Below, one piece after another: positions 26,223-34,855 of a stretch of DNA of 64,000 nt (its first letter is position 1; each line of letters opens with the position of its first letter). A program made the position numbers and the translations under genes. The notes under the pieces were generated by a model. The model saw only the letters and a program-made list of their open reading frames with translations. It was not told the origin of the DNA and ran no database searches. Source of the stretch: Myxococcota bacterium (GTDB lineage Bacteria > Myxococcota > JAJVIH01); assembly GCA_022072125.1 (NCBI GenBank), contig JAJVIH010000006.1:26879-90878 (forward strand), read 5' to 3'.

Positions 26223-27797
26223 CTATTTCCGTTTGCGGGATTTTTTCCGGGATTCTTTTTCCTGCTTGCGTTTGGCCTTGCGGCGGGCGTCCAGTTCTTT
26301 TTGACGCTGCTTGTCATGAGCCCCGCCGCCCCCCCGCAGGGAGATTTCCCGCGTCTGCGGTTCCATGGCGGCCATGGCTTCTTCCGGGTCGAAACCAAAG
26401 AGTTCCTGCAGGTTGAGCCCCGCCAGGTCCTTCAGTTTGCCCAATTGGCTCAGCCCGGGAAGTTTGCCCAGAATGCCCGGTCCCTGCTGACCCATGGCGT
26501 CGAAGACCTGCCGCATCATATTGAATTTTTTCAGCAGTTCCCGGACTTCAAACTCCTTGTGACCGCTGCCTTTGGCGATGCGGCGGATGCGGGAGTCGTC
26601 AATGATTTTCGGGTATTTCCGCTCGCTCATGGTCATGGAGCGGATCATGGACTCGGCCCTGCGGAACTCGGATTCGGCGATGGCGCCGCCCTCGGGAATC
26701 TGGGCGGACATGAAGGGAATCTTTTCAAACAGGTCCTGCGCCGGACCCAGCGAGCGCAGCATGCCGATCTGTTGCAGGAAGTCTTCAAAATTGAAGCGGC
26801 CCGAGAGCATGCGCTCGGCGCCTTTTTCCGCCTCTTCGATATCCACCACGGACTCGAAGTCCTTGACCAGGCCGACGATATCGCCCATGCCGAGGATGCG
26901 GCTGGCCAGACCTTCCGGACGGAATTCATCGAGCCGGTCCATGGATTCGCCCATGCCCACGAATTTGATGGGCACGCCGGTCACTTCCTTGATGGACAAC
27001 GCCGCGCCGCCGCGGGCGTCGCCGTCCAGCTTGGTCAGGATCGTCCCGGTCAGCGGGATACGGCTTTTGAACCCGGCCGCGGTTTTCACGGCGTCCTGGC
27101 CGATCATGGCGTCACAGACCAGGAAGATGTTGTGCGGATTGGTGAGCTGGATGATGGACTCCAGTTCGGCCATCAATTCATCGTCAATCGCCAGCCGTCC
27201 CGCCGTGTCGAAGATGAGGACATCGGCCTGATAACCGCGCGCTTCCTTCAAAGCCTGCGCGCACAAGTCTGGCGGCGCCGTCCCGGGTTTGGCGAAGACC
27301 GGCACGCCCGCCCGCTGGCCCAGCTTCTGGAGCTGATCAATCGCGGCGGGCCGGTAAATATCCGCCGCGACCAGCAAGGGGCGTTTCCCTTCCTTTTTCA
27401 GTTTGGATGCGAGTTTGCCCGTGGTGGTGGTTTTGCCGCTGCCTTGCAGGCCGATCATCATGATGATCGCCGGTCCGCCGCGGGGATAGACCAACGAGGT
27501 ATCCACCGGCCCCATCAGGGCGCATAACTCGTCGTAACAGGCCTTGATGAAATGGTCGCCCGGAGTGACCGCGATTTTTTTTCCGGAGGTATCCGCTTTC
27601 AGCCGGACCACTTCGCCCAGGGTTTTTTCCTTGACCCGTTGCAGGAAGGTCTTGACGACCTGGAACTGGACATCCGCTTCCAGCAGCGACACCCGGACAT
27701 CGCGCAGGGCCTCGTCAATATTGGCTTCGGTGATTTCAGCCTTGCCGCTGAAGCGGTTGGCCGCCGCCTGAAAGCCTTTTGTCAGCGTTTCCAGCAT
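26223..27797 (-). CDS. ffh: Signal recognition particle protein Ffh (SRP54)
   Basis: 524 aa from ATG 27797. A GTPase that binds signal sequences on ribosomes and hands them to the receptor FtsY. The N domain is followed by the G domain: GLQGSGKTTTTGKLA (116-130), DTAGRLAIDDELMAELE, TKLDGDARGGAALS. The M domain has SRIRRIAKGSGHKEFEVRELLKKFNMM for SRP RNA and signal binding. It is about 70 residues longer than E. coli Ffh, mostly through a Gly-rich segment and a very basic tail (RRKAKRKQEKESRKKSRKRK) at the end. It starts 10 bases after ppiC. No SRP RNA gene was spotted nearby. Confidence 0.96.
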   Translation of the reverse strand: MLETLTKGFQAAANRFSGKAEITEANIDEALRDVRVSLLEADVQFQVVKTFLQRVKEKTLGEVVRLKADTSGKKIAVTPGDHFIKACYDELCALMGPVDTSLVYPRGGPAIIMMIGLQGSGKTTTTGKLASKLKKEGKRPLLVAADIYRPAAIDQLQKLGQRAGVPVFAKPGTAPPDLCAQALKEARGYQADVLIFDTAGRLAIDDELMAELESIIQLTNPHNIFLVCDAMIGQDAVKTAAGFKSRIPLTGTILTKLDGDARGGAALSIKEVTGVPIKFVGMGESMDRLDEFRPEGLASRILGMGDIVGLVKDFESVVDIEEAEKGAERMLSGRFNFEDFLQQIGMLRSLGPAQDLFEKIPFMSAQIPEGGAIAESEFRRAESMIRSMTMSERKYPKIIDDSRIRRIAKGSGHKEFEVRELLKKFNMMRQVFDAMGQQGPGILGKLPGLSQLGKLKDLAGLNLQELFGFDPEEAMAAMEPQTREISLRGGGGAHDKQRQKELDARRKAKRKQEKESRKKSRKRK

Positions 27798-27807
27798 GGG
27801 AACGCGA

Positions 27808-28800
27808 TCAGGGAGTGGGGGAAGCGGCCGGGGTGGGCGGCTTGCGGCCCTGCATGGCTTCAACCCGGGCTTCCATGACTTCCGGCTTCAGGCGCTCTTT
27901 CAGGTTCTTCATCAATTCCGTGTACAGCTTGATGCGCTCATGGCCCTGCATCTGGACCTTCAGGGTCTTTTTGGCTTCATCGAAGGACTTCGACTCCGGC
28001 TGGTAACGGTTCTCCAGACGGATGATGTGGAAGCCCAGCGAACTCTGGATTGGACCCGCCATCTGCCCTTTCTTCTGGAGTTTGAAACCTTCGCGGGAGA
28101 CATAAGGGCGCTGATCCGCCGCCAGCGGTCCCAGGTCTCCGCCCCGGTCCTTCGTAAAGGTGTCGCGGGAATGTTGTTTGCACAACTCGGCCCATTTGTC
28201 CGGGGACTTGCGCAATTCGGCCATGACCTTGTTGGCCAGGTCCTTCTCCGTGGCGTCAAACTGGATGTGGCTCAGGTGGACGCGCGCGGGCAGGTTGAAT
28301 TGGGAGAGGTGGTCGTCATAGTACTTCTTCATGTCCGCATCGCTGACTTCCGGAACCTTGGAGTAAACCTCCTTCATCAGTTCTTCCTGCAGGACGCGGC
28401 GGCGGTACTCATCCAGCTTCGCCTTGATGTCGGGGCGCTTGTCAAAACCCTTTTCCGTGGCTTCGTGGACGATCAGGGACTGCTCGACCAGGTGCCGCAG
28501 GATATTCTTGCGTCCATCTGGGGTGGCTGAGATTTCCGGCGGGTAGCGTTCAAATTCATTTTTCAGATCATCTTCGGTGATGATCTGCCCGCCAATCCGG
28601 GCGACAGCGTTGGAAGGCAGGGCGACCGGTCCGGCTTCATTGGCGGGAGCGGCGGCGCCGGTGCTGGTGGCGGGTTCGCTCATTGGAGTGTCCGTCTTCG
28701 CGGGTTTGGAAGGCTCCTCAGCCGGTTTTTTATCGCATCCCAGACAAAGGGGGGCGGCCAGGGCGAGAACGGACAGGACAATGCGGTTAATCTTGAACAT
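27808..28800 (-). CDS. Parvulin-type peptidyl-prolyl isomerase lipoprotein (PpiC/SurA-like)
   Basis: 330 aa. Lipoprotein signal LAAPLCLGC (Cys 22), then an unstructured Pro/Ala/Thr linker to about residue 60. A SurA-N-like helical region (EDDLKNEFERYPPE...RHLVEQSLIVHEATEKG) and one parvulin domain follow: RVHLSHIQFDATEKD, FTKDRGGDLGPLA and GPIQSSLGFHIIRLENR. It should help fold outer-membrane or secreted proteins. The first 14 bases overlap the end of the upstream propeller protein, and ffh follows after 10 bases, so export, folding and an exported cargo are encoded together. Confidence 0.93.
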   Translation of the reverse strand: MFKINRIVLSVLALAAPLCLGCDKKPAEEPSKPAKTDTPMSEPATSTGAAAPANEAGPVALPSNAVARIGGQIITEDDLKNEFERYPPEISATPDGRKNILRHLVEQSLIVHEATEKGFDKRPDIKAKLDEYRRRVLQEELMKEVYSKVPEVSDADMKKYYDDHLSQFNLPARVHLSHIQFDATEKDLANKVMAELRKSPDKWAELCKQHSRDTFTKDRGGDLGPLAADQRPYVSREGFKLQKKGQMAGPIQSSLGFHIIRLENRYQPESKSFDEAKKTLKVQMQGHERIKLYTELMKNLKERLKPEVMEARVEAMQGRKPPTPAASPTP

Positions 28801-30211
28801 GGGATTTCCTCAGGCGGATGCGTGCGGTCAGGACCGCGGCCACGAGAGCGGCTATCCAGCCGCGAAAACCGTTGCGGGCAGGCGCGGTGTCGCAGCCGCA
28901 GCCTTCTTCATCCGTGGAATCCTTGCCGGAGGCGGAAGCGCGCCCCCCATCCACTCCGGGGAATTGTGGATTGGGGCCGCCATCCTGCCCGGGGCCGCCG
29001 CCCGCGGCAGGACCGCCCGGCGACGAACAGTCTTTCACCTTGCCCGCGTTGGGCTGGTTCACCGGAGCATCGCGGGTCCAGCGCGCCACCAGAAAACGGT
29101 CGCCGCCAATCCAGCAGCGGTTGGCGTTGGGGCAGGTGAGCGACAGCACCGCGACCGCCGCGCCCACGCCGCCTCCCATCATGGTCATGTATTCAGGATC
29201 GGGTTGCCAAGTGGCGCCGCCGTCGCCAGAGCGGAAAACCCCGCCCAGGGGGGTGCCCTGGTTGTCAGGGTAAATCTTGTTGCCGGTCAGGATCAGTTCC
29301 CCCGGTCCCAGCGCATGCAGCCCGGTGATGCTGTTGAGGGTCTCCTGGGCTTTCCGGCCAAAGACTTCATATTCAATGGGCGCCAGCGATGTGGAGAGCG
29401 ATTTCCAGCTTTTTCCGCCATCGCTGGTGGCGTGGAACTGGGGCGAGCCGCTGGAGTCCACGCCGGCGGCGTACCCAGTGGAGCAATCGTAAAAATGAAC
29501 AATGGCGTCGCCAATGGGCAGGGTGGAGAGGACCGCCCAGGTTTTACCGCCATCGCCGGACTGAAGGATGGTGGTTGGCGTGGTGGCTGGCGCGTTGGCG
29601 TCCGGCTTGGGCGGGTGGCCCCATGCGAATCCGTTGGATGCGGAGACGAACTGCACCCCCGCCATGTCAATGGTTTGCCCGGTTTCGGCGAGCGTCCACT
29701 TTCGTCCATCGGTGGTGAGGGCGATCTTGCCGCCCCGTGACCCCGCCCAGCCGTGGGAAGCGTCCAGCATGAATATGGTGGTAAAAACGCTTCCACGCGG
29801 CAACAGGCCCGATGCGGCTTCCGCAAAGTTGGCGCCGCCGTCGGTGGAGAGCAGGATTTGCCCGCGCAGCGTATCCACCCCGTAAGCGGTCGCCGGAGCG
29901 GAAAAATCAATCGAGCGGATGACGTTGGGAATACGCCCGCCGCCGGGCACCGTGGAGTTGGACCAGCTTCCGCCGCCGTCGGTTGAAAATTTGACCACGG
30001 GTGTCTGGCCCGAAGCCGAAGCCTCCGCGCCGGCCAGAATCACATTGTTTTCGGAGCCCGCGGCCACTTCGAGAACAAAATTCCCGTTGGCGGGCTTGGA
30101 TAACTGCTTTTCCCAACGGGCTTCAGCACGTCCGGCCGCCGCCAGCGCCAGAATGCCGGCGGCGCCGAGCGAGACACGCTGCAGGGTGCGAATGGGGTTT
30201 GTCTGTTGCAT
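28787..30211 (-). CDS. YCF48/BNR-type beta-propeller with a MYXO-CTERM-like C-terminus
   Basis: 474 aa. N-terminal signal peptide ending near RAEA. The body repeats sialidase/BNR motifs of the type S-x-D-G-G-x-x-W: FSTDGGGSWSNS, LSTDGGANF, LTTDGRKWT, QSGDGGKTWA, ATSDGGKSWKS and RSGDGGATWQ. These form a photosynthesis-assembly-like (YCF48) or BNR propeller. A Gly/Pro/Asp linker leads to residues 434-474: GCGC (437-440), one membrane helix (WIAALVAAVLTA) and a basic end (RIRLRK). This is the tripartite MYXO-CTERM type sorting signal, found in Myxococcota and relatives and processed by a rhomboid/CAAX-type protease. The protein is probably displayed on the cell surface. Its stop overlaps the ppiC start. 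Confidence 0.88.
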   Translation of the reverse strand: MQQTNPIRTLQRVSLGAAGILALAAAGRAEARWEKQLSKPANGNFVLEVAAGSENNVILAGAEASASGQTPVVKFSTDGGGSWSNSTVPGGGRIPNVIRSIDFSAPATAYGVDTLRGQILLSTDGGANFAEAASGLLPRGSVFTTIFMLDASHGWAGSRGGKIALTTDGRKWTLAETGQTIDMAGVQFVSASNGFAWGHPPKPDANAPATTPTTILQSGDGGKTWAVLSTLPIGDAIVHFYDCSTGYAAGVDSSGSPQFHATSDGGKSWKSLSTSLAPIEYEVFGRKAQETLNSITGLHALGPGELILTGNKIYPDNQGTPLGGVFRSGDGGATWQPDPEYMTMMGGGVGAAVAVLSLTCPNANRCWIGGDRFLVARWTRDAPVNQPNAGKVKDCSSPGGPAAGGGPGQDGGPNPQFPGVDGGRASASGKDSTDEEGCGCDTAPARNGFRGWIAALVAAVLTARIRLRKSHVQD

Positions 30212-30299
30212 CGGATGCAGGGATGTTCTCCCCCCAAAAAAGCGGCGGACAATATATAGAGGCGGGCCCCGGGGTCAAGAAACACACGGGATGCGGCGT

Positions 30300-30431
30300 T
30301 GAAAGCCAGGAAAGGAGGCTTTCCGGATCGCAGTGGACGCGCGCGGGCGCCACGGCCATGCAGGCGGACTCCGCGAATCCGCTGAACGACACGGCCCGCA
30401 CATACGCCAGGTCTTCCCGGTAAAGACTCAT
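30300..30431 (-). pseudogene. Possible N-terminal remnant of a class I SAM methyltransferase
   Basis: An ATG at 30431 with GGAG nine bases upstream opens SLYREDLAYVRAVSFSGFAE. YREDLAYIHD-x-GFG-x-FA is the start of a family of SAM methyltransferases, and the match is close. After about 35 residues the likeness stops: no glycine-rich SAM loop follows, and the open frame runs on to 30123 through the start of the propeller gene. It may be a decayed gene left by a deletion, or a short expressed peptide downstream of chrA. The match is from memory only. Confidence 0.35.
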
Positions 30432-30464
30432 GCTGGATACTCCGCCCGGCGGCGCGGCGATTGA

Positions 30465-31652
30465 TCAGCCCCGGCCTGCCAATTCCATGGATAACCCCGC
30501 CAGCGCCCCGCCCAGCACCAGCCAGGTGGTGTTGACCCTGAAACGGAAAAGCAGCAGCGCCGCGGCCGCGGCAATTCCCGCGCTGAATCCATCCACGATC
30601 GCGGTGCGGGCAAGCTGGAGGCTCACCGCCGCCATCAGCGCCAGCGAGGCCAGGTTAACCCCATCCAGAAACGCACTGGCGCCGGGGGATTGACGGATCC
30701 GGGGAATCAGCGGGCCGCTGAGGGCGACGAATATGAAGGCCGGCAGGAATATCCCCACGGTGGCGAGCGCGGCGCCGGCGGGCCCCGCAAGCACATAGCC
30801 GATAAACGTGGCGGTGGTGAACACCGGTCCCGGGGTGAGTTGCCCCACCGCAATGGCGTCCAGCAACTGGGCGCTGGTCATCCACCCCAGCCGATCCACC
30901 AGATCGGCGCGCAGAAACGCCAGCAGCACGTAGCCGCTTCCATACAGCACCGATCCGGTTTTCAGGAACACCCAGAACAGCGAGGGAAGGGTGATGGAAC
31001 TGGCGGCGCCCATGGTTCCAAGCGCCGCGGCGGGCCCAAACGGCGCCAGGGATTTCAGTTCGCCCGCGCCAGACGGCCTGATCACCCGTCCCGCCAGCGC
31101 CGCCGCCAATCCCGCTCCCAGCAACAGGAGCAACTCATGTACGCCCCACAGCGCCAGGAACAGGCATATCCCCGCCACGATTTTTGATCGCGCGGATGGG
31201 GCGGCGGAGCGGGTCAGCATCCAGACGGCCTGTGCAATCACCGCCAGCATGACGGGTTTCACCCCAAACAGCAGCCATTCGGCGGTGGGGGTCTTGCCGC
31301 TCCCCACATAGAGCCACGCCAACACGCTGGTGATCGCCGCCGCCGGCAGGATGAACGCAGCGCCGGCGGTCAGCAGTCCGGCCATGCCCCGCCGCTCCCT
31401 GCCGATATGAATGGCCATTTCGGTGGAGTTGGGACCGGGGATGAGATTGACCGCCCCCAGCAGATCAAGAAATTGCGCTTCGCCGAGCCATCGCCTGCGC
31501 GCCACCACTTCCTCGCGCATCATGGCGATATGCGCCGCCGGGCCGCCGAAGGATGTGGCCCCCAGCCGGAAGAAGAGCCGCCACAACTCCCACAGCGTGG
31601 TGGGCCGGTTCTCCGCCGCAGGAGATTCATCAGGGGATTGCGATTCGGACAT
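30465..31652 (-). CDS. chrA: Chromate transporter (ChrA, two CHR domains)
   Basis: 395 aa membrane protein with two CHR domains. The first has FFRLGATSFGGPAAHIAMMREEVVARRRWL and GAVNLIPGPNSTEMAIHIG. The second has FLKTGSVLYGSGYVLLAFL and IAVGQLTPGPVFTTATFIGYVLAG. It should export chromate from the cytosol, driven by the proton gradient; close relatives may carry sulfate. The start lies 162 bases from the divergent arsM gene, making a small metal/metalloid-resistance neighbourhood. Confidence 0.94.
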   Translation of the reverse strand: MSESQSPDESPAAENRPTTLWELWRLFFRLGATSFGGPAAHIAMMREEVVARRRWLGEAQFLDLLGAVNLIPGPNSTEMAIHIGRERRGMAGLLTAGAAFILPAAAITSVLAWLYVGSGKTPTAEWLLFGVKPVMLAVIAQAVWMLTRSAAPSARSKIVAGICLFLALWGVHELLLLLGAGLAAALAGRVIRPSGAGELKSLAPFGPAAALGTMGAASSITLPSLFWVFLKTGSVLYGSGYVLLAFLRADLVDRLGWMTSAQLLDAIAVGQLTPGPVFTTATFIGYVLAGPAGAALATVGIFLPAFIFVALSGPLIPRIRQSPGASAFLDGVNLASLALMAAVSLQLARTAIVDGFSAGIAAAAALLLFRFRVNTTWLVLGGALAGLSMELAGRG

Positions 31653-31814
31653 GGCGTTCCGGAGGAAAGCGGAGAGTCAAACCGCCGCCACAATATATAC
31701 GGCGGCGGGCCATGTACATATCAAATGACCGGGAAGGGGCGAATCCAGTCCGATGCGAAAAAATTCCGCATCCTTTTTCCCCGGGCGGCGTCTTTCTGGT
31801 CAGGAGGTAATCAC

Positions 31815-32654
31815 ATGAACCAACCCAACTCATTGACCAAAGAAGATATCCGCAAGGCTGTCCGCGATTTTTATGGCCGCGTCGCCCAGTCCGGCGGCGA
31901 TGTCCAGACCATCACCGGATGTTGCGGCCCCAGTGCGCAATCCAGCCTCAAACTCGGCTATTCCCCCGGTGATCTGGCCGCCGCGCCAGAGGGCTCCAAC
32001 ATGGGGCTCGGGTGCGGCAATCCACAGGCGATCGCTTCCCTCGGACCAGGCGAAACGGTCCTGGACCTGGGGTCCGGCGGCGGGTTCGACTGCTTCCTGG
32101 CGGCGAAACAAGTCGGTTCCGCGGGCATGGTGATCGGCGTGGATATGACGCCGGAGATGATTGCGAAGGCGCGGGCCAACGCCGCAAAAGCCGGTGTATC
32201 CAATGTGGAGTTCCGGCTGGGAGAGATCGAACACCTTCCCGTGGAGGATGAAAGCGTGGATGTCATCCTGTCCAACTGTGTGATCAACCTCAGCCCGGAC
32301 AAGGAGAAGGTGTTCCGGGAGGCGTTCCGGGCGCTCAAGCCGGGGGGGCGTCTCGCCATCTCCGATGTGGTGGCGACCGGTCAATTGCCCCCGGAGGCGA
32401 TGCAGGAGATCGCGGCGTTGACCGGATGCGCCGGGGGCGCGGGGGATGTATCCACGCTGCGCCGGTTGCTGGAGAACGCGGGCTTTGAGAAAATCCGCAT
32501 CACACCCCGTCCGGAAAGCCGCGAGTTCATCCGGGAGTGGATGCCGGGTCTTGGTGTGGAGGATTATGTCGCCTCGGCCAGCATCGAGGCGGTGAAGCCG
32601 GGGGCAGGCAGTTGCTGCGCGACCTCCTGTTGCGGCGGAAAGGATTTGGCATGA
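31815..32654 (+). CDS. arsM: Arsenite S-adenosylmethionine methyltransferase
   Basis: 279 aa from ATG 31815 with a near-perfect ribosome site (AGGAGG, spacing 8). It methylates As(III) using SAM, giving less toxic or volatile methyl-arsenicals. The SAM loop is VLDLGSGGGFDCFLAA. The As-binding cysteines of ArsM are present: C37 (TGCCGPS), C67 (GLGCGNP), C155 (LSNCVINL) and C205 (LTGCAGGA). The C-terminus has extra Cys pairs (GSCCATSCCGGKD) that could bind metalloid. The stop overlaps the sigma factor start as ATGA, so both are made together. Confidence 0.94.
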   Translation: MNQPNSLTKEDIRKAVRDFYGRVAQSGGDVQTITGCCGPSAQSSLKLGYSPGDLAAAPEGSNMGLGCGNPQAIASLGPGETVLDLGSGGGFDCFLAAKQVGSAGMVIGVDMTPEMIAKARANAAKAGVSNVEFRLGEIEHLPVEDESVDVILSNCVINLSPDKEKVFREAFRALKPGGRLAISDVVATGQLPPEAMQEIAALTGCAGGAGDVSTLRRLLENAGFEKIRITPRPESREFIREWMPGLGVEDYVASASIEAVKPGAGSCCATSCCGGKDLA

Positions 32655-33229
32655 TCGCTCCGGAAGCACGCGGCGCCTGGCGCGACTTGGAGATTCGCAT
32701 TCGCCGTTACGCCGCGCGCCGCGTGCCGCCCGGCGACTTGGATGATGTGACGCAGGAAATTTTCCTGCGTCTCGTCAAGGGGATGGATAGCCTTCGCAAT
32801 GAGCAGAGCTTCGGACCGTGGGTGTACCAGGTGGCGCACAACACCATCGCCGATTTTCACCGGGCCCGGTTCCGGCGTGGCGAAACCGGCGGGGAGACAA
32901 CCGGAGAGGCGGATGATCTTCCGGGCGGCGAGGAGGAAAACCAGGCGGAGCAGGAAGTGGCGGGCTTTGTCGTTCCGTTTTTGGCCGCGTTGCCCCCGCC
33001 ATACCGGGAAGCCCTGACGCTGGTGGATCTGCAAGGCATGACCCAGGGAGACGCCGCGGAGTTGGTGGGGATTTCCCTTCCCGGCATGAAGTCGCGGGTG
33101 CGGCGCGGGCGTCAGATGCTGAAGGAATCCATTGAGGCGTGTTGCCGCATCGCCGTGGATTCGCGGGGCCGGGTGATGGATGTGGAAGCCCGTTCCGATG
33201 GTGTTCTCCCCGGCGAATGCTGCAATTAA
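32651..33229 (+). CDS. sigZ: SigZ-type ECF RNA polymerase sigma factor
   Basis: 192 aa. Region 2 (DLDDVTQEIFLRLVKGMDSLRNEQSFGPWVYQVAHNTIADFHR) and region 4 (LPPPYREALTLVDLQGMTQGDAAELVGISLPGMKSRVRRGRQML) are those of ECF sigma factors. The tail resembles SigZ, with Cys pairs C164-C165 and C190-C191 around SRGRVMD. There is no anti-sigma gene next to it. Coupling to arsM by an ATGA overlap is striking: the sigma factor may respond directly to metalloid or thiol stress through these Cys, or arsM may be an auto-regulated member of its regulon. Both are inference. Confidence 0.9.
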   Translation: MIAPEARGAWRDLEIRIRRYAARRVPPGDLDDVTQEIFLRLVKGMDSLRNEQSFGPWVYQVAHNTIADFHRARFRRGETGGETTGEADDLPGGEEENQAEQEVAGFVVPFLAALPPPYREALTLVDLQGMTQGDAAELVGISLPGMKSRVRRGRQMLKESIEACCRIAVDSRGRVMDVEARSDGVLPGECCN

Positions 33230-33244
33230 CGCCGTGAATATCCG

Positions 33245-33263
33245 CCCCGCGGCGGCCACGGGG
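33245..33263. terminator. Short hairpin between convergent sigZ and alkD-like genes
   Basis: CCCCG (33245-33249) pairs with CGGGG (33259-33263) over a 9-base loop. A T-rich stretch (GGATTTATTTC) follows on the plus strand, already inside the alkD-like gene. It is a weak candidate. Confidence 0.3.
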
Positions 33264-33272
33264 TTCCCGGAT

Positions 33273-34040
33273 TTATTTCTTCAACCGCGCCCGGGTTTTT
33301 TCGCTGGTGAGTTCGCGCAGGACATCGTTGGCGATCTGGCGCGCCGCCCGGATTTCCGCCGTTCCGCCGCGTTCTCCGCCCGCGCGATGATTGGCCCTGG
33401 CGAGAAGATCGCGGGCGATTTCCGTCATCGCCTGATTGAGTTTGCGGTTCCTTTTCCCGGTGTTGCGCAGGGCCCAACTCACCGCTTTGCGGACAAAATT
33501 CCGTTCATCGAAAGCCCACTGGATGCTTTCTCCAAGCAGGTCAATGAACCGGTCATCCGGGGCTGTTTTGTCGTGCATGGCCAGCGCCGCGGCCAGCGCG
33601 AATCCAGCCCGTTTTTCCCATTCGCCGGTTCGCCGCATCCACTCCGCGGCTTTGCTCCAGGCGTACGGCGTGCGGTCAAACAGATTCATGCAGGCCTGGT
33701 CGCACAAATCCCATGAGTTGAACCCGGCAATCCAGCTTTCCATCTGCGCTTCGGTGACTTCGCGCGGATTGTCCACAAAACAGGCGAGCAGCCTCGCTTC
33801 GTGTTTGCCGGTGTCCCACAAGGCCAGGGCCAGTTGATGATCGCGGCCCAGGCCCTTTGCATATTTGCGGAGAGCGTTGACGGAAACGCCAAAGGCGTTT
33901 TGCGTATTGATGCCATAGCGGGCCATCCCAATCCGGTTTTCCTTGCTGCCCATGGCGCTCAGGTCGCGCAGGATTTTCTTGATCCGCTGATCCGGGGCGC
34001 CGGGTGAGGGGTGTGCGGTGGAGGCTGTTTTCCGCGCCAT
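33273..34040 (-). CDS. DNA alkylation repair protein, AlkD-like HEAT-repeat glycosylase
   Basis: 255 aa, all-helical. Family features: the NRIGMARYGINTQNAFGVSVNALRKYAKGLG segment near the start and repeated HEAT helices (ALWDTGKHEARLLACFVDNP, DLCDQACMNLF). It is related to AlkD/YtlA-type enzymes that release bulky N3- or N7-alkylpurines without base flipping. The cytosolic location is clear (no signal). It lies 18 bases downstream of an O6-methylguanine methyltransferase gene on the same strand, forming a two-gene alkylation-repair unit. Catalytic residues (Trp/Asp of AlkD) were not verified one by one; WDLCDQ fits the family Asp region. Confidence 0.88.
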   Translation of the reverse strand: MARKTASTAHPSPGAPDQRIKKILRDLSAMGSKENRIGMARYGINTQNAFGVSVNALRKYAKGLGRDHQLALALWDTGKHEARLLACFVDNPREVTEAQMESWIAGFNSWDLCDQACMNLFDRTPYAWSKAAEWMRRTGEWEKRAGFALAAALAMHDKTAPDDRFIDLLGESIQWAFDERNFVRKAVSWALRNTGKRNRKLNQAMTEIARDLLARANHRAGGERGGTAEIRAARQIANDVLRELTSEKTRARLKK

Positions 34041-34058
34041 GTCCTGCTCCGCGGGCGA

Positions 34059-34598
34059 TCACCCTTCCAGGGTCAGGGCGGTTTGCCGCCAACTCGGGGA
34101 AGGTTCCGTCAGGCCGGAAATCCGCCGTTCATGTTCGAGCAGCCATTGTTTGATAGGCAATCCGCCGCCATAACCAGTGAGTTCTCCGCTGGAGCCGATC
34201 ACCCGGTGGCAGGGAATGATGATGGCGATGGGATTGCGTCCGTTGGCCGCCCCCACCGCGCGAACGGCGTCCGGATTGCCGATCTCCCGCGCCAGCCAGG
34301 CGTAGCTTCTGGTTTCGCCGAAGGGGATGGCGAGCAACTGTCTCCAGACCCTTGACTGGAACTCCGTGCCGCGCGGATCGAGCGGAACCTCGAACCGCTG
34401 GAGTTCGCCGCGGAACCAGGCGTTCAACTCCCGCGCCGCCTGTTGGAGGATGGGATGCTCCTCCGCGTGGACAAACCTGGTGCTTGTGCTGGCTTTCTCG
34501 TTGGGAAATAGCACTTTGCTCAGACCATGCGTGCTGGCTTCAAGGGTGAGCAGCCCCAATGGGGAAGGCAAGGTGGTATGACAATCCATATGGGCCAT
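34059..34598 (-). CDS. ogt: Methylated-DNA--protein-cysteine methyltransferase
   Basis: 179 aa. A suicide repair enzyme moving the O6-methyl group from guanine to its own Cys. The active site IIIPCHRVIG holds Cys 130. FQSRVWRQLLAIPFGETRSYAWLA is the DNA-binding helix-turn-helix, and GYGGGLPIKQWLLEHE is the C-terminal signature. It lacks the Ada regulatory half, so it is Ogt-like. The start may be 34598 or the ATG 9 bases later. It is first in an operon with the AlkD-like gene. Confidence 0.94.
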   Translation of the reverse strand: MAHMDCHTTLPSPLGLLTLEASTHGLSKVLFPNEKASTSTRFVHAEEHPILQQAARELNAWFRGELQRFEVPLDPRGTEFQSRVWRQLLAIPFGETRSYAWLAREIGNPDAVRAVGAANGRNPIAIIIPCHRVIGSSGELTGYGGGLPIKQWLLEHERRISGLTEPSPSWRQTALTLEG

Positions 34599-34835
34599 GT
34601 CCTGCGAAACAGATGTTCACCCACGCTAACATGGGGAGGCGTTTATTGTCACCCCTCGTGTCCAGCCGGCCGGCGAATGCCCGCGTAATTCAATGTGGAG
34701 TTGCAGGGATGGGTGCTGGTGATTGCCGTGTTCCGCCGGTGAACCATTCCGGCCGCCAGGGAAACGGACCATGCAGGTTCACATCCGCGGGGTGATCATG
34801 CGGAACGGGAAGTGACAAATGGGAGACAAATTCAG

Positions 34836-34855
34836 CCCGTCCTGGCGGGGACGGG
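34836..34855 (-). terminator. Hairpin right after the Ser/Thr kinase gene
   Basis: On the minus strand CCCGTCC and GGACGGG (plus 34849-34855 and 34836-34842) form a perfect 7-bp stem with a 6-base loop, starting immediately after the TAA stop. A weak T-rich stretch (TGAATTTGTC) follows. The remaining 34599-34835 holds no supported gene. Confidence 0.5.
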
